Assembly: GCF_000024085.1 (NCBI RefSeq)
Contig: NC_013166.1
Location: forward strand, 2,046,001-2,110,000
DNA: 64,000 bases
DNA from: Kangiella koreensis DSM 16069
Lineage (GTDB): Bacteria > Pseudomonadota > Gammaproteobacteria > Enterobacterales > Kangiellaceae
Reading direction: 5' to 3'
This document shows positions 37,853 through 46,604 of this stretch, piece after piece; the first letter of the stretch is position 1, and every line of letters starts with the position of its first letter. The notes under the pieces are model-generated. The model had not been told where the DNA came from and ran no database searches. It saw only the letters and a program-made list of their open reading frames with translations. A program made the translations under genes and the position numbers.

Positions 37853-38921
37853 GTTGCTCCCCTTTTGACTTAACAGCGTCCTGTGACGGCTCGCTTTTCT
37901 TTAGAATAGATGTAATCTTGCTATATAAAGATTTTCGAATGTAGCTAAGTTTTGGCTTATTGTCATTAGTAAACTCAACCGGACGACATAATTTCATAGT
38001 TTGGATACCCATCCGGGCTATTAACAGCCCCACACCAATACCCTGTGCCACCTTGGTCGATACTGTTGCAGTGAGACTTTTACCCAATAGCTCTGCTCCT
38101 GCATCAGCAAGCATATCACTGGCACCGGCCAACATCATATTGGTCATAACCTGTTTGGTCAGGCCAATACGCCCCAGTGTGGTCTGTGGGCACCCATAAA
38201 TACGTGATACTTCTTGTAGCATCTTGCTACTACGCCAGGCCACTAAGGCCATGTCAGCAGCAGCTAGCGGGCTTAATGCAACCATAACGGCAGACTCAGT
38301 AGCATGCTTACTAATGGCTTGCAAAGCCAGCTCATCCATTCCTTCTAATACAGTTTGTGAATAAATCTGGATTAACTCTCTGTCATTATGCACTTGTTGT
38401 TTCTGTCTGTTATATACCGACATAGGACCTGAGATATCGAGATGCTGACTGATTTCAGCATTCACCTCATCAATCATCTTCTGTCCCTCACCGTAAGTAT
38501 TTTCGGCTATGAGCTGGTTAAAAACCTGCTGTTTATCTTTACGACGCTGCAATTTACGACGACTTAACCAGCCCTTTATCACTCCGACGACACCACTGAC
38601 CAAAGCAAGGCCTGCCACCACCATTGCGGCCCCACCGACTACAACATTAAAAGTAAACAGGTTTTCTATGAAAAGATAACTTTCATAAATAGCAGCGCCA
38701 GCGACAAATGTGAATAGTGAAGGCCAGAACAGTTTTCTCAATCCCTTCTTTGGTCTCTTGACCAGTAGACTTGGCTTTGGGCTTACAGACATTGAACCTT
38801 GGCCACCGTTAGCTTCTCTGACTATTGATTTACTTGCTTGCTCTTCAAATAGTTTATCATCAATTTTTTCAACGTTGACATTGGTGTTTTTAACACTAAT
38901 TTTGACTGGTTTATCCTTCAT
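37839..38921 (-). CDS. ycjF: YcjF family membrane protein (TIGR01620/DUF697)
   Basis: A 360 aa inner-membrane protein with a hydrophilic N-terminus (about 1-65) and two adjacent hydrophobic helices (about 68-115). The C-terminal DUF697-like region has further hydrophobic stretches (around 245-310), including ALSPLAAADMALVAW and GRIGLTKQVMTNMMLAGASDML. The product is commonly found as the partner of the P-loop protein YcjX. In E. coli ycjXF belongs to the phage-shock (Psp) regulon, and the biochemical role is not established. Start ATG 38921 overlaps ycjX by four bases and the next gene, an ABC ATPase, by 14. Confidence 0.88.
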   Translation of the reverse strand: MKDKPVKISVKNTNVNVEKIDDKLFEEQASKSIVREANGGQGSMSVSPKPSLLVKRPKKGLRKLFWPSLFTFVAGAAIYESYLFIENLFTFNVVVGGAAMVVAGLALVSGVVGVIKGWLSRRKLQRRKDKQQVFNQLIAENTYGEGQKMIDEVNAEISQHLDISGPMSVYNRQKQQVHNDRELIQIYSQTVLEGMDELALQAISKHATESAVMVALSPLAAADMALVAWRSSKMLQEVSRIYGCPQTTLGRIGLTKQVMTNMMLAGASDMLADAGAELLGKSLTATVSTKVAQGIGVGLLIARMGIQTMKLCRPVEFTNDNKPKLSYIRKSLYSKITSILKKSEPSQDAVKSKGEQHDRD

Positions 38922-40339
38922 CGGAATTTATCTCCAATTAAAAACTGCAGAACTTTATCCATCCGGATATGGGGTAAGATACCATTCGTTAAATTTTCTG
39001 GTACGGCAAAGTTGATAAAGTCATATTGATGCTCCTGCCAGTCATTTCTTGTAATAAGTTCCTCGCTAAGCTTTCCAGGATAGTTAATCACTTCTTCTCC
39101 TGACTCTAACTCAATGCCTTTAACACACATCAATTTTTGACCTTTGTGCTCCGCCATAACCGCCTCTGTGGTTTTGACCGAGCTAATGACCATAGTTTCT
39201 AACTCAATGCCTTGATACTGAATATCATTTCTAGCTTCCTGCAGCATTGCTTGCAAAAAGCCCTCTAAAGGACGATGTTGCTCAGGAGGGACATGGTCCG
39301 CCTTAGTCGCTGCAATCAACAGCTTATCGATTGATGGATTAAACATTCTCTTGAGCCAATTGGACTGTCCATAATGGAAGCTTTTCAACAATTCAATCAA
39401 AGTGAACTGCATATTACTGTAGTTTTGGTAGCCACCATTTAGCACCTCAAGACAGTCGACTAGCAAGATTTGCCGATCTACTTTCTCAAAGTATTCTTTA
39501 AAAAACGGCTTGACGATTTTTTTCTTGTAATAGTTGTATCGTTTCTCTAAAGTTTTAACCAAGCTATCTTGAGCCAGCGAATCCCAGTCAGAGTGTAGAA
39601 TATTTGAGTCCGTGACCGGAAAAAAATCGAGCACAGGTGCACCCTCAAGCTCTCCTGGCAGTATAAAGCGACCTGGCTGAAGCAAGTTATAGGTGTGATC
39701 ATTAGTGAAACTAGTTTTGATAAAGGCTTTATATCCATTAGAGATTTCTGCAATATTCTCATCAGATAAAGCTTGCTGATAAACAAGTTGTGCTGACTCC
39801 TCCTGCCAAGCGGTGGTTGAGGTAGATATATTTTGTTTTATCAACTCAAGACATTGTGAAGACCATTCCTTGTATGAAAGTCTCAATAAGGGTAAATCAA
39901 GTAGCCACTCCCCAGGATAGTCGATGATATCAATGGTTAGATGACTTTTCTTCTGTACCTTTCTAATCCACTCATTCTTTATACGATAACGAACGTCAAG
40001 TTGCGCTTGTGAAATGCCGGTTGTTGAAGGAGGCCATTCTGGCTGGTCATTAACTAAATAACCTATGGACTGCTTGTATTTAAACTCAGGGATATGTAGC
40101 TCATCATATGAACTAACTTTAGTTGCTAAGAGTCGCCCCTCTTTGACTGGTTTAAAAAAAGGCAGCGGATCATTATCAGTCACATGTAACAACTGATTCA
40201 TAAAAGAGGTAATAAAAGCAGTCTTACCCGCCTTGCTCAAACCCGTAACGGCGATTCTTACACGCTTATCGATACCGCGCTCAACAAGCTGCTCTGCGGT
40301 ATTAAATAGACGCTTCAATGTACTTTTATCAGTGCTCAT
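38918..40339 (-). CDS. ycjX: YcjX family P-loop GTPase-like protein (DUF463)
   Basis: A 473 aa cytoplasmic protein with Walker A GLSKAGKTAF (about 33-42), a conserved IDIIDYPGEWLLDLPLL switch-like block and CLEVLNGGYQNYSNMQ, typical of YcjX/DUF463 proteins. A DKVLQFLIGDKFR C-terminus closes the full-length gene. It heads an operon with ycjF and two ABC transporter genes. A weak promoter-like pair, TCGACA-18-TATAAA, lies at 40419-40390 on the minus strand. I see no clear sigma54 site such as drives psp genes in E. coli, and no strong ribosome binding site before ATG 40339. Its cellular role is uncertain. Confidence 0.88.
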   Translation of the reverse strand: MSTDKSTLKRLFNTAEQLVERGIDKRVRIAVTGLSKAGKTAFITSFMNQLLHVTDNDPLPFFKPVKEGRLLATKVSSYDELHIPEFKYKQSIGYLVNDQPEWPPSTTGISQAQLDVRYRIKNEWIRKVQKKSHLTIDIIDYPGEWLLDLPLLRLSYKEWSSQCLELIKQNISTSTTAWQEESAQLVYQQALSDENIAEISNGYKAFIKTSFTNDHTYNLLQPGRFILPGELEGAPVLDFFPVTDSNILHSDWDSLAQDSLVKTLEKRYNYYKKKIVKPFFKEYFEKVDRQILLVDCLEVLNGGYQNYSNMQFTLIELLKSFHYGQSNWLKRMFNPSIDKLLIAATKADHVPPEQHRPLEGFLQAMLQEARNDIQYQGIELETMVISSVKTTEAVMAEHKGQKLMCVKGIELESGEEVINYPGKLSEELITRNDWQEHQYDFINFAVPENLTNGILPHIRMDKVLQFLIGDKFR

Positions 40340-40458
40340 AGGCTTGATTGGTGATTTTTAACTTATTATAAGGAATAGGAGGAGCAAAGTTTATAACGAA
40401 TCGTAAACAGATATGTCGAGGCTTCTAACAATGGCACAAGAGATAGTAGTTCAGATAA

Positions 40459-42336
40459 CTAATTTTGAATGAAGTTAGCCACCTTGTCCTTAAAATCTTT
40501 GCTCAAATCCTGCTCTGACGAAATATTAAAGCGAGCATTTACTAACGTATTACTCACAAAAGATTGGTACTGTTCAAAGCTCAAAGGGTCCAACTTTTCC
40601 AAAAGTAATGACTGCGGATTGTCGATATCAAACAAAAGAGAAATTCGTCTATAAGACTGATGTCCAGCTTCAATTAAGCGTAAGTTTGTCTGGAGACTAG
40701 ATTTATAACCTACGAAGTCATTTCTGGATAGCTCATTAACCTGCTCTTGTATTAGCTCTATAGCACTGGCAAAATCTTCCTCTAACTTATTTTGCTCCTT
40801 AGAACCAAAACTCATATAAATGGTAGAACCATCAAACTGGCTATAGCTAAAGTTAGACACAGATGTCCGAACCAATGTATTAGATTTAGATAAACTGGCT
40901 TTAGGAATCTTGGCAGCGAGTTGGTTGACTAGAATAAAGTAAAAAAGCTCAGACTCTGACCAGCCTTCTCCACCAGGTAAAGTTACCAGCTTGATCTCAA
41001 GTAGGTTAACATCCGGATCTCCTGTGTACGGTCCGACCAAATGGTTACTACTATGCGGATAATCCAAGTTTGCCTTTACAACCGGTAACTGGGCAATCAG
41101 TCTAAAGCTTTCATCATAAGCTTCAAGCAAATAGCCTCCAGTCAAAGAAATAGACACGTTCTCTTGAGCAATACCCTTAGCCGTAGACAAAGGTATAAAC
41201 AATACTTTATTTAACTCATCAATAACGGTTGTTTCATTGCTACTAGAATACTTTACTGCAAAAACATGCGTATCTGCAGAATTGCTATAGTTGATATAAG
41301 GAATTACGGCAAGGCTTTCACAATTTAGTTGCAGGCAAGTCGTGGCACTATTAATCATCAACTCTAACTGGATCACGGTAGTGCGGGAGAGTGTCATTTT
41401 TGACTTGGACTTAAGCTCTAGAGGCATTTGATAAGTAGTATCAATTGAATTGATGTTGGCTACTACTTTGTCATTGTTTGACTTTCTCAATAAATATCTA
41501 TATTGATATGCCAAAATATTGTCTATACCGATACTAGGTATATTGACATAGAAGCTTTGCGACTGCTCTATTCTGGTTTCTGCTTTGAAAGAACTTATAT
41601 ACAATAAGAAACTTTCTGGTGACTCTACCGCTAGCTGTATTTTTGCGTACAAATCATCACGCAAGTTTGCTACATCTTTATCTGTAAGAGATGCCTTAGG
41701 ATGATAGTCACTACAAGACATTGAATCAGGATAATAATTGAAGACAAGATGATTTGTACTGGAGAACCCACAGTTCAATAAGGCTGTAGTTAAGCCCAGT
41801 CGCCAGTCGGATGTCTCCTGAATGGTGGCAAAAGGTTCAAATTTCGGCAGGTTTTGCTGATATGAGTAGAAACCAAGCTCTTCTTTGCCTGCACCAAACC
41901 TTATATCAGATGCTTTAAAAGAACGATTAATACTACCCAACAAGCGTTGTTGATTAATTTCACCAAACACGATCAACTCTAAATCAATAAAAGTTGTACC
42001 TGAAAACTGGGCTATAAAACTATTTAAGACTGACTCTGTTCCACCTATTGGGAATTTAGCCAATGCGACAAAAGAAGAATCAATAGTGACCACATCAACT
42101 AAGTATCCTTGTTTTGTGAGGCTATATTTAAATTCGTCATATCCACTCCTTAAGATATCAGGACTACGAGCCTTAACTAAAAGATAATTATGCGCCGTAT
42201 CTGCATGAATTAGTTGGACATTAAGGCCTTCAGTAATCGTTTCAAAGAGCGAGGATTTTATAGATGTATAGTAGTCAACAGCATAAGCTGCACCACTACT
42301 GATGATTAGTATAAGGGATAATAGTAGTTTAGACAT
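40459..42336 (-). CDS. Secreted protein with M16-peptidase-like fold, no zinc motif
   Basis: A 625 aa protein with a signal peptide (about 1-19, ending AAYA), so periplasmic or outer-membrane associated. I do not recognise a named family. The C-terminal third (about 450-605) reads like the C-domain of M16 peptidases, with alternating strands and helices and a block FASAIELIQEQVNELSRNDF resembling the region where M16 proteins scan substrate. The stretch LIVFGEINQQRLLGSINRSF (about 121-140) resembles the end of an M16 N-domain. The catalytic HxxEH is absent everywhere, so it would be an inactive homologue. The ATG follows directly on a terminator hairpin. Last gene of the TonB2 cluster. Confidence 0.65.
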   Translation of the reverse strand: MSKLLLSLILIISSGAAYAVDYYTSIKSSLFETITEGLNVQLIHADTAHNYLLVKARSPDILRSGYDEFKYSLTKQGYLVDVVTIDSSFVALAKFPIGGTESVLNSFIAQFSGTTFIDLELIVFGEINQQRLLGSINRSFKASDIRFGAGKEELGFYSYQQNLPKFEPFATIQETSDWRLGLTTALLNCGFSSTNHLVFNYYPDSMSCSDYHPKASLTDKDVANLRDDLYAKIQLAVESPESFLLYISSFKAETRIEQSQSFYVNIPSIGIDNILAYQYRYLLRKSNNDKVVANINSIDTTYQMPLELKSKSKMTLSRTTVIQLELMINSATTCLQLNCESLAVIPYINYSNSADTHVFAVKYSSSNETTVIDELNKVLFIPLSTAKGIAQENVSISLTGGYLLEAYDESFRLIAQLPVVKANLDYPHSSNHLVGPYTGDPDVNLLEIKLVTLPGGEGWSESELFYFILVNQLAAKIPKASLSKSNTLVRTSVSNFSYSQFDGSTIYMSFGSKEQNKLEEDFASAIELIQEQVNELSRNDFVGYKSSLQTNLRLIEAGHQSYRRISLLFDIDNPQSLLLEKLDPLSFEQYQSFVSNTLVNARFNISSEQDLSKDFKDKVANFIQN

Positions 42337-42360
42337 AAAAAAGGCCTCTTTAGAGGCCTT
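42335..42360 (-). terminator. Terminator hairpin overlapping a ribosome binding site
   Basis: On the minus strand AAGGCCTCT and AGAGGCCTT form a 9-bp stem with a tiny loop (42360-42341), then Ts run up to ATG 42336. AAAGAGG in the loop and 3' arm is the only Shine-Dalgarno-like sequence for that ATG, so termination and translation initiation share the same bases. Confidence 0.8.
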
Positions 42361-42369
42361 TATAAAGGA

Positions 42370-43668
42370 TTAGTCGTTTAAAGCCAACTCTTTTTTCATG
42401 CTTTCTATCTGATTGATATAATTGATATACGCAGTAGCATTTTTTGATACATTTCGGTAATTCGTTGCCTGCTGAAGAGCATTCACCGCCTGTTCTGGTT
42501 GACCTAGGCGTTGGTAAGCTACGCCCATCTGTAAATAAGCATATCCAGCATCACCATCTCGCAAACTGCCTTTTCTGATAGCTGTACGGAAGGCATCAAT
42601 AGCCTTCGTGTACTCTTCATCAGAAAAATAAATAGTTGCAATGTCATAATCATAACGACCATTGCTAGTATAGTTGGAAGCTTTTCTGTAAGCAGCTATA
42701 GCTTTGTTGCTTACTTTAGCGTATTTATAGCTATTAGCAATATTACGCCAAATATCTTCATCCGCCTCGACAATACCTTTATTAACGCCTTCTTCTAATC
42801 GTTCTGCTGCAAGAAGAGGGATTTGGTTGTTTGAATATAAGGCAGACAATTGCTTATAGTTTGTCTCCGTATCCCACATACCATTCATGTAAGCCAATTC
42901 TGCAAGTGCTAACATGTCAGAAGTTTTGCCGCGCTGGCTTAATACTGCAAATAAATTATTATAAACAGACTTCTCGTCAGGGAAAAACTCCACCATATCA
43001 CGTCCAACAACCTCAGCGCCTGGTAGATCCTTCAATTCAATGTGAGCAGCGAATAACATACTATACAATGGCTTGGTTGCTTTGCTGCCTTCTTGGAGAG
43101 CTAAATATGCTGGACAGATGCTCGCCCGATAATCTTGATTCTGATAGAACAAGCTTGCGTATTGTGCATAAGAAGAAGCTGGTGGGTTAATAACCTCATC
43201 AAAGTATTCCTTCATCCAGCGTAGTGCTTCAGTATAATTTTCTTGTGCAGCATCGATATTAGCTAGCGCGAGCCTTAGATTTACTTCGTTTTGTTTACCC
43301 AAAACACCAGTGCCCATCGCTCGGATAAACTCTCTTTTTGCAGCACCGTACTGCGACTGTTCACGATAGTTTAGTCCTAGCAGGTAGATTGCACGACCTT
43401 TAGCCGCTTTATCGCCTGAATTAGCGATCAAATCCTGCAGGATAGTAATTGATTCTGCATATTTTGCATCAGCATATGCTTCGTTTGCAGCAGTAATTTT
43501 TTTGTAAGCTGATTCGGAAGTGATTGTCGGAACCTTCTCTTCATCATACTCACCTTGTTTTGGGGCAAGTAGCTTACAGGAGCTTGTGTATTTAGTCTGT
43601 GGCAATGCATTAGCCACAGTACCAAATGTTAAAGCAATGACTCCGACAACATATGAAATTTTAGTCAT
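42370..43668 (-). CDS. Tetratricopeptide repeat protein of the TonB2 cluster
   Basis: A 432 aa protein with a signal peptide (about 1-22) followed by TPR-type helices. Recognisable repeats include AKYAESITILQDLI, GRAIYLLGLNYREQSQYGAAKREFI, YDIATIYFSDEEYTKAIDAFRTAIRKG and YLQMGVAYQRLGQPEQAVNALQQA. A periplasmic scaffold or adaptor is expected. A TPR protein ends TonB2-type operons in many Vibrio- and Shewanella-like bacteria, matching its position here 20 bases after tonB. Start ATG 43668. A terminator follows 10 bases after its stop. Confidence 0.85.
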   Translation of the reverse strand: MTKISYVVGVIALTFGTVANALPQTKYTSSCKLLAPKQGEYDEEKVPTITSESAYKKITAANEAYADAKYAESITILQDLIANSGDKAAKGRAIYLLGLNYREQSQYGAAKREFIRAMGTGVLGKQNEVNLRLALANIDAAQENYTEALRWMKEYFDEVINPPASSYAQYASLFYQNQDYRASICPAYLALQEGSKATKPLYSMLFAAHIELKDLPGAEVVGRDMVEFFPDEKSVYNNLFAVLSQRGKTSDMLALAELAYMNGMWDTETNYKQLSALYSNNQIPLLAAERLEEGVNKGIVEADEDIWRNIANSYKYAKVSNKAIAAYRKASNYTSNGRYDYDIATIYFSDEEYTKAIDAFRTAIRKGSLRDGDAGYAYLQMGVAYQRLGQPEQAVNALQQATNYRNVSKNATAYINYINQIESMKKELALND

Positions 43669-43688
43669 AATTATTACTTTACTCAGAG

Positions 43689-44318
43689 TTAGTTATCCAG
43701 CTGGAAGTCAAGTTTGTACTTCATGTCACGCTGATGAATAGGCTGTCCATTTACGATACGTGGTTTAAATTTCCACTTACGAATAGCGCGTAAGGCTTCC
43801 CTACGAAACATGCCTCTAGGATTTTCATCTATTACATTAATATTTGAAGGCGAACCATCAGGTGCGATATCAAACTGAAATGTAACATAGCCTTCTATGC
43901 CTTCTAAGGCGGCTTTTTGTGGATACTCTGGAGGAACTGTTACTAAAGGAATTGCCTCACCATCACCCATCCCAGAAAAATCAGTCGTTCCCAAGCCACC
44001 AATGAAAATACCTCCACCATCCATGGTTGCATCAATATTATCGATTCGAATATCGACTAAGGCAGTAACCACTTGTTTCTGGTCAGGTACGTCTTGTTGT
44101 TGTGGAGGCGGCGGTTCTTTTGGTGGTGGTGGCTTTTTAGGAGGTGTACGTTCCTTACGTTGAACGTCTTTTTCCTCTTCAATAAAACCGATATCCACAT
44201 TAACATTTTCTCGATCTCTATCTTGATCGCCTGCAGTATCGATCAAAGCATTCATCAACAAGAAAATACCAAGTACTATGCCAAAAGCTAAAAGTGCACT
44301 TAAAAATGTTCTTGCCAT
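43689..44318 (-). CDS. tonB: Energy transducer TonB (TonB2 type)
   Basis: Start ATG 44318 gives 209 aa and lies one base after the exbD stop with GGAAAGGG upstream. A TTG three codons earlier overlaps exbD. It has an N-terminal membrane anchor (about 5-26) and a Lys/Pro-rich spacer (TPPKKPPPPKEPPPPQ, about 57-72) that spans the periplasm. The C-terminal TonB domain has VPPEYPQKAALEGIEGYVTF and RKWKFKPRIVNGQP. It couples the proton motive force to outer-membrane receptors. The short spacer and the paired ExbB-like proteins fit the TonB2 subclass. Confidence 0.93.
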   Translation of the reverse strand: MARTFLSALLAFGIVLGIFLLMNALIDTAGDQDRDRENVNVDIGFIEEEKDVQRKERTPPKKPPPPKEPPPPQQQDVPDQKQVVTALVDIRIDNIDATMDGGGIFIGGLGTTDFSGMGDGEAIPLVTVPPEYPQKAALEGIEGYVTFQFDIAPDGSPSNINVIDENPRGMFRREALRAIRKWKFKPRIVNGQPIHQRDMKYKLDFQLDN

Positions 44319-44319
44319 A

Positions 44320-44721
44320 TTATTCAACCCTTTCCGTTGCTACAGATACATTTGCTCCGGAGTTTTTTGCAATATCTAAGACTTCCAAAACTAATCCAGC
44401 TCGGGCCTTTTTATCTGCCTGGATAACCACTTCACCTTCTAGGTTTTCCGTTCTTAGAGACTGTATTTTTGCCTTAATTTCAGATGGTTGAAGCATATCT
44501 TTGTCGATAAAGATTTGATTTTTATCGTCAATAGCCACGAAAATATAGGCATTCTTTCGCTCTTCAGCAGAAAGCGCTGACGGCTTATCTACGTCTACAC
44601 CTGCCTGCTTTACGAACACAGTTGTTACAATAAAGAAGATTAGCATGATAAACACGATGTCTAACATCGGGGTCATATCAATTTCTACATCTTCTTGTTT
44701 CTTTCGAGTCTGAATAGCCAT
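44320..44721 (-). CDS. exbD: Biopolymer transport protein ExbD
   Basis: A 133 aa inner-membrane protein with one transmembrane helix (about 19-41). The N-terminal stretch IDMTPMLDIVFIMLIFFIV carries the conserved membrane aspartate used for proton conduction. The periplasmic part ends with VVIQADKKARAGLVLEVLDIAK, typical of ExbD/TolR. Start ATG 44721. It lies 17 bases after exbB and one base before tonB, forming the ExbB-ExbD-TonB energising complex. Confidence 0.95.
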   Translation of the reverse strand: MAIQTRKKQEDVEIDMTPMLDIVFIMLIFFIVTTVFVKQAGVDVDKPSALSAEERKNAYIFVAIDDKNQIFIDKDMLQPSEIKAKIQSLRTENLEGEVVIQADKKARAGLVLEVLDIAKNSGANVSVATERVE

Positions 44722-44738
44722 TAAGGTTCACCAAATTT

Positions 44739-45251
44739 CTAGTGATGCGGAAGATTATCGGCTAATTGATGTGATTTCATATAGGCTGTTTGCTCAAGTC
44801 GGCTACTAAAAAATATTCCTGATAAAGCTGAGACCATACCAGCCATTGTAGGAATTGTAGCCTTAAAAATACCTCCAGCCATTTGACGAGCACTACCAGA
44901 CCCTTGGCCTGACATACTCTCAAAAACATCAATCATACCGGTTACGGTACCTAACAAACCAAGCAGTGGACAAATAGCAATCAAAGTCTTAATCAGCAAC
45001 ATACGTTGGTTAAGTGCTTCTCGGGCAATGGATACCCAGGTTTCTCTGATCCTATGAGCTTGCCATGACTTAGTATCCTCACGAGCATTCCATTGAGCTA
45101 TCATCATTCTAGCTTCTTTTGGAAATTGCCCATAAATGTACCAGTACCTTTCGATAATCAAGGTCCACATTAAGAAGAGAACGAGTCCTATCCACCATAG
45201 GACCCATCCACCTTTATTAATAAAACCAAGTATCGTATAGATTAATTCCAT
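44739..45251 (-). CDS. exbB: ExbB-family proton channel (ExbB2)
   Basis: A 170 aa MotA/TolQ/ExbB protein with three membrane helices: one at about 15-35 and a pair in the C-terminal half around LLIKTLIAICPLLGLLGTVTGM and the ATIPTMAGMVSALSGI stretch. It is the short form found in TonB2 systems. It follows a longer ExbB-like protein by nine bases and is directly upstream of exbD. Start ATG 45251. Together these supply the proton channel for TonB. Confidence 0.93.
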   Translation of the reverse strand: MELIYTILGFINKGGWVLWWIGLVLFLMWTLIIERYWYIYGQFPKEARMMIAQWNAREDTKSWQAHRIRETWVSIAREALNQRMLLIKTLIAICPLLGLLGTVTGMIDVFESMSGQGSGSARQMAGGIFKATIPTMAGMVSALSGIFFSSRLEQTAYMKSHQLADNLPHH

Positions 45252-45260
45252 AAGAATTAC

Positions 45261-46604
45261 CTAGCTGTTGCTTTCTTCGTGTTGAGCCATCAAGCCAGTG
45301 CTTTGCTCTTCAAGAACGTGAATGATGCTCTTACTCTTACCAGCAACTACCGCATGTAAGAAAGTTAAAGGAATTGCTGCCAATAAACCCCAAACTGTTG
45401 TTACCAATGCCTGAGAAATACCATCTGCCATTGTTTTCGGGTCCCCAGTACCATATAAGGTAATTGACTGGAATACTTCAATCATACCTACAACTGTACC
45501 TAATAGACCAAGTAACGGGCCAAGAGCTGCAATAACCTTGATAAGGTTTACACCACGCTCAATTCTTGGTGTTTCTTTTAGAACTGCTTCATCAAGCTTC
45601 AACTCTAAGTTCTCAACATCTTCATTACGATTTGCTTGGTACACCTTCATGATACGACCAAGTGGGTTGTTACCAGGCGTAGATGACTTTTTCTGAGACT
45701 GAACCTTTGGACCAGTAACAAAATAAAGAGTAAAGATACGCTCCAGAGCAATCAACAAGCCAATCACAAGTAAAACCATAACAGTTTTGCCAGCGAAACC
45801 ACTGAATTCCCATAAACGATCAGGTAAGCTCATTTTTTGCTTTTCAAGCTGCAAAATCGCGCCTTTACTTGGATCAAGGAACAAGCCTGCATAACCTGAG
45901 TTAGTAGAAGCAAAATCTTCAACCTGGCTTAATACGCGAGAATCTGGTTGAACTTGAAGAGTTTTAATAACCCCTTTATCAAAGAACAGGTATTCACCGC
46001 CTGAGATCAAGTTGAATGTACCGACACGTGTGACAGTTTGCTGCTCAGAACGACCACCTTCATTAACAACATCAGCAGTAAAGGTAGTTGTTTCACCCTG
46101 CTCGGACATTTCTTGTAGCATTAGTACCCAAAATGCACGAAGCTGCTCCATTTTTGGTAGAGAATCTGCTTCTGTTAGTGTGTTTAGTAAGCCTTCACGG
46201 CCTGGATATTGCGCACTTACAAGCGATGTACCAATATCGCCAGTCAAACTGTTCGCCGCTTGACGTACAACACCGAACAACTCACCTAAGTTACCTTGTT
46301 TGATTCGCAAATCTTCTGCGATCTCAGTTAGTTGCTTCTCATTTTCATCGAACTGCTCTTTCAAGCGCTCACTCTTAGCTTCTTCTTCAGCTAAACGTCT
46401 TCTCGCATCAGCTAATAACTGATCTTGACGGCTACGCTGCGAACGAAACTGTTGAACTCGCTGCTCATTTAACTGTTCTTGAATGCGTTCCTTATCACGA
46501 ACTTTTTTCAACAGATCTGAATGCGATAAACTTTCTGCAGCATTAGTTGCAACAGATGCTAGCGCGAAGACGCCAGCTAATGTGATAGCTAGAATATTTC
46601 TCAT
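45261..46604 (-). CDS. TtpC-like ExbB/TolQ protein with periplasmic coiled-coil domain
   Basis: A 447 aa protein with a signal peptide (about 1-22) and a long charged coiled-coil region (about 30-110) rich in Arg, Glu and Gln. A periplasmic region runs to about 265, and a C-terminal ExbB/TolQ domain carries helices near 277-297, the GPLLGLLGTVVGMIEVF pair and ALVTTVWGLLAAIPLTF. In Vibrio the equivalent TtpC is an additional TonB2 component thought to bridge to the outer membrane. Start ATG 46604 overlaps the DUF3450 gene by four bases, and exbB follows by nine. Confidence 0.88.
   Translation of the reverse strand: MRNILAITLAGVFALASVATNAAESLSHSDLLKKVRDKERIQEQLNEQRVQQFRSQRSRQDQLLADARRRLAEEEAKSERLKEQFDENEKQLTEIAEDLRIKQGNLGELFGVVRQAANSLTGDIGTSLVSAQYPGREGLLNTLTEADSLPKMEQLRAFWVLMLQEMSEQGETTTFTADVVNEGGRSEQQTVTRVGTFNLISGGEYLFFDKGVIKTLQVQPDSRVLSQVEDFASTNSGYAGLFLDPSKGAILQLEKQKMSLPDRLWEFSGFAGKTVMVLLVIGLLIALERIFTLYFVTGPKVQSQKKSSTPGNNPLGRIMKVYQANRNEDVENLELKLDEAVLKETPRIERGVNLIKVIAALGPLLGLLGTVVGMIEVFQSITLYGTGDPKTMADGISQALVTTVWGLLAAIPLTFLHAVVAGKSKSIIHVLEEQSTGLMAQHEESNS

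Noticed and set aside
40340..40458. Sigma54 promoter for ycjX as in the E. coli psp regulon
   Set aside because: A TGGCAC is present at 40432-40437 on the plus strand, but no TTGCW with proper spacing follows and the strand is wrong.
40459..42336. Active M16 zinc protease
   Set aside because: No HxxEH or inverted motif is found in the 625 residues, so only an inactive homologue is considered.
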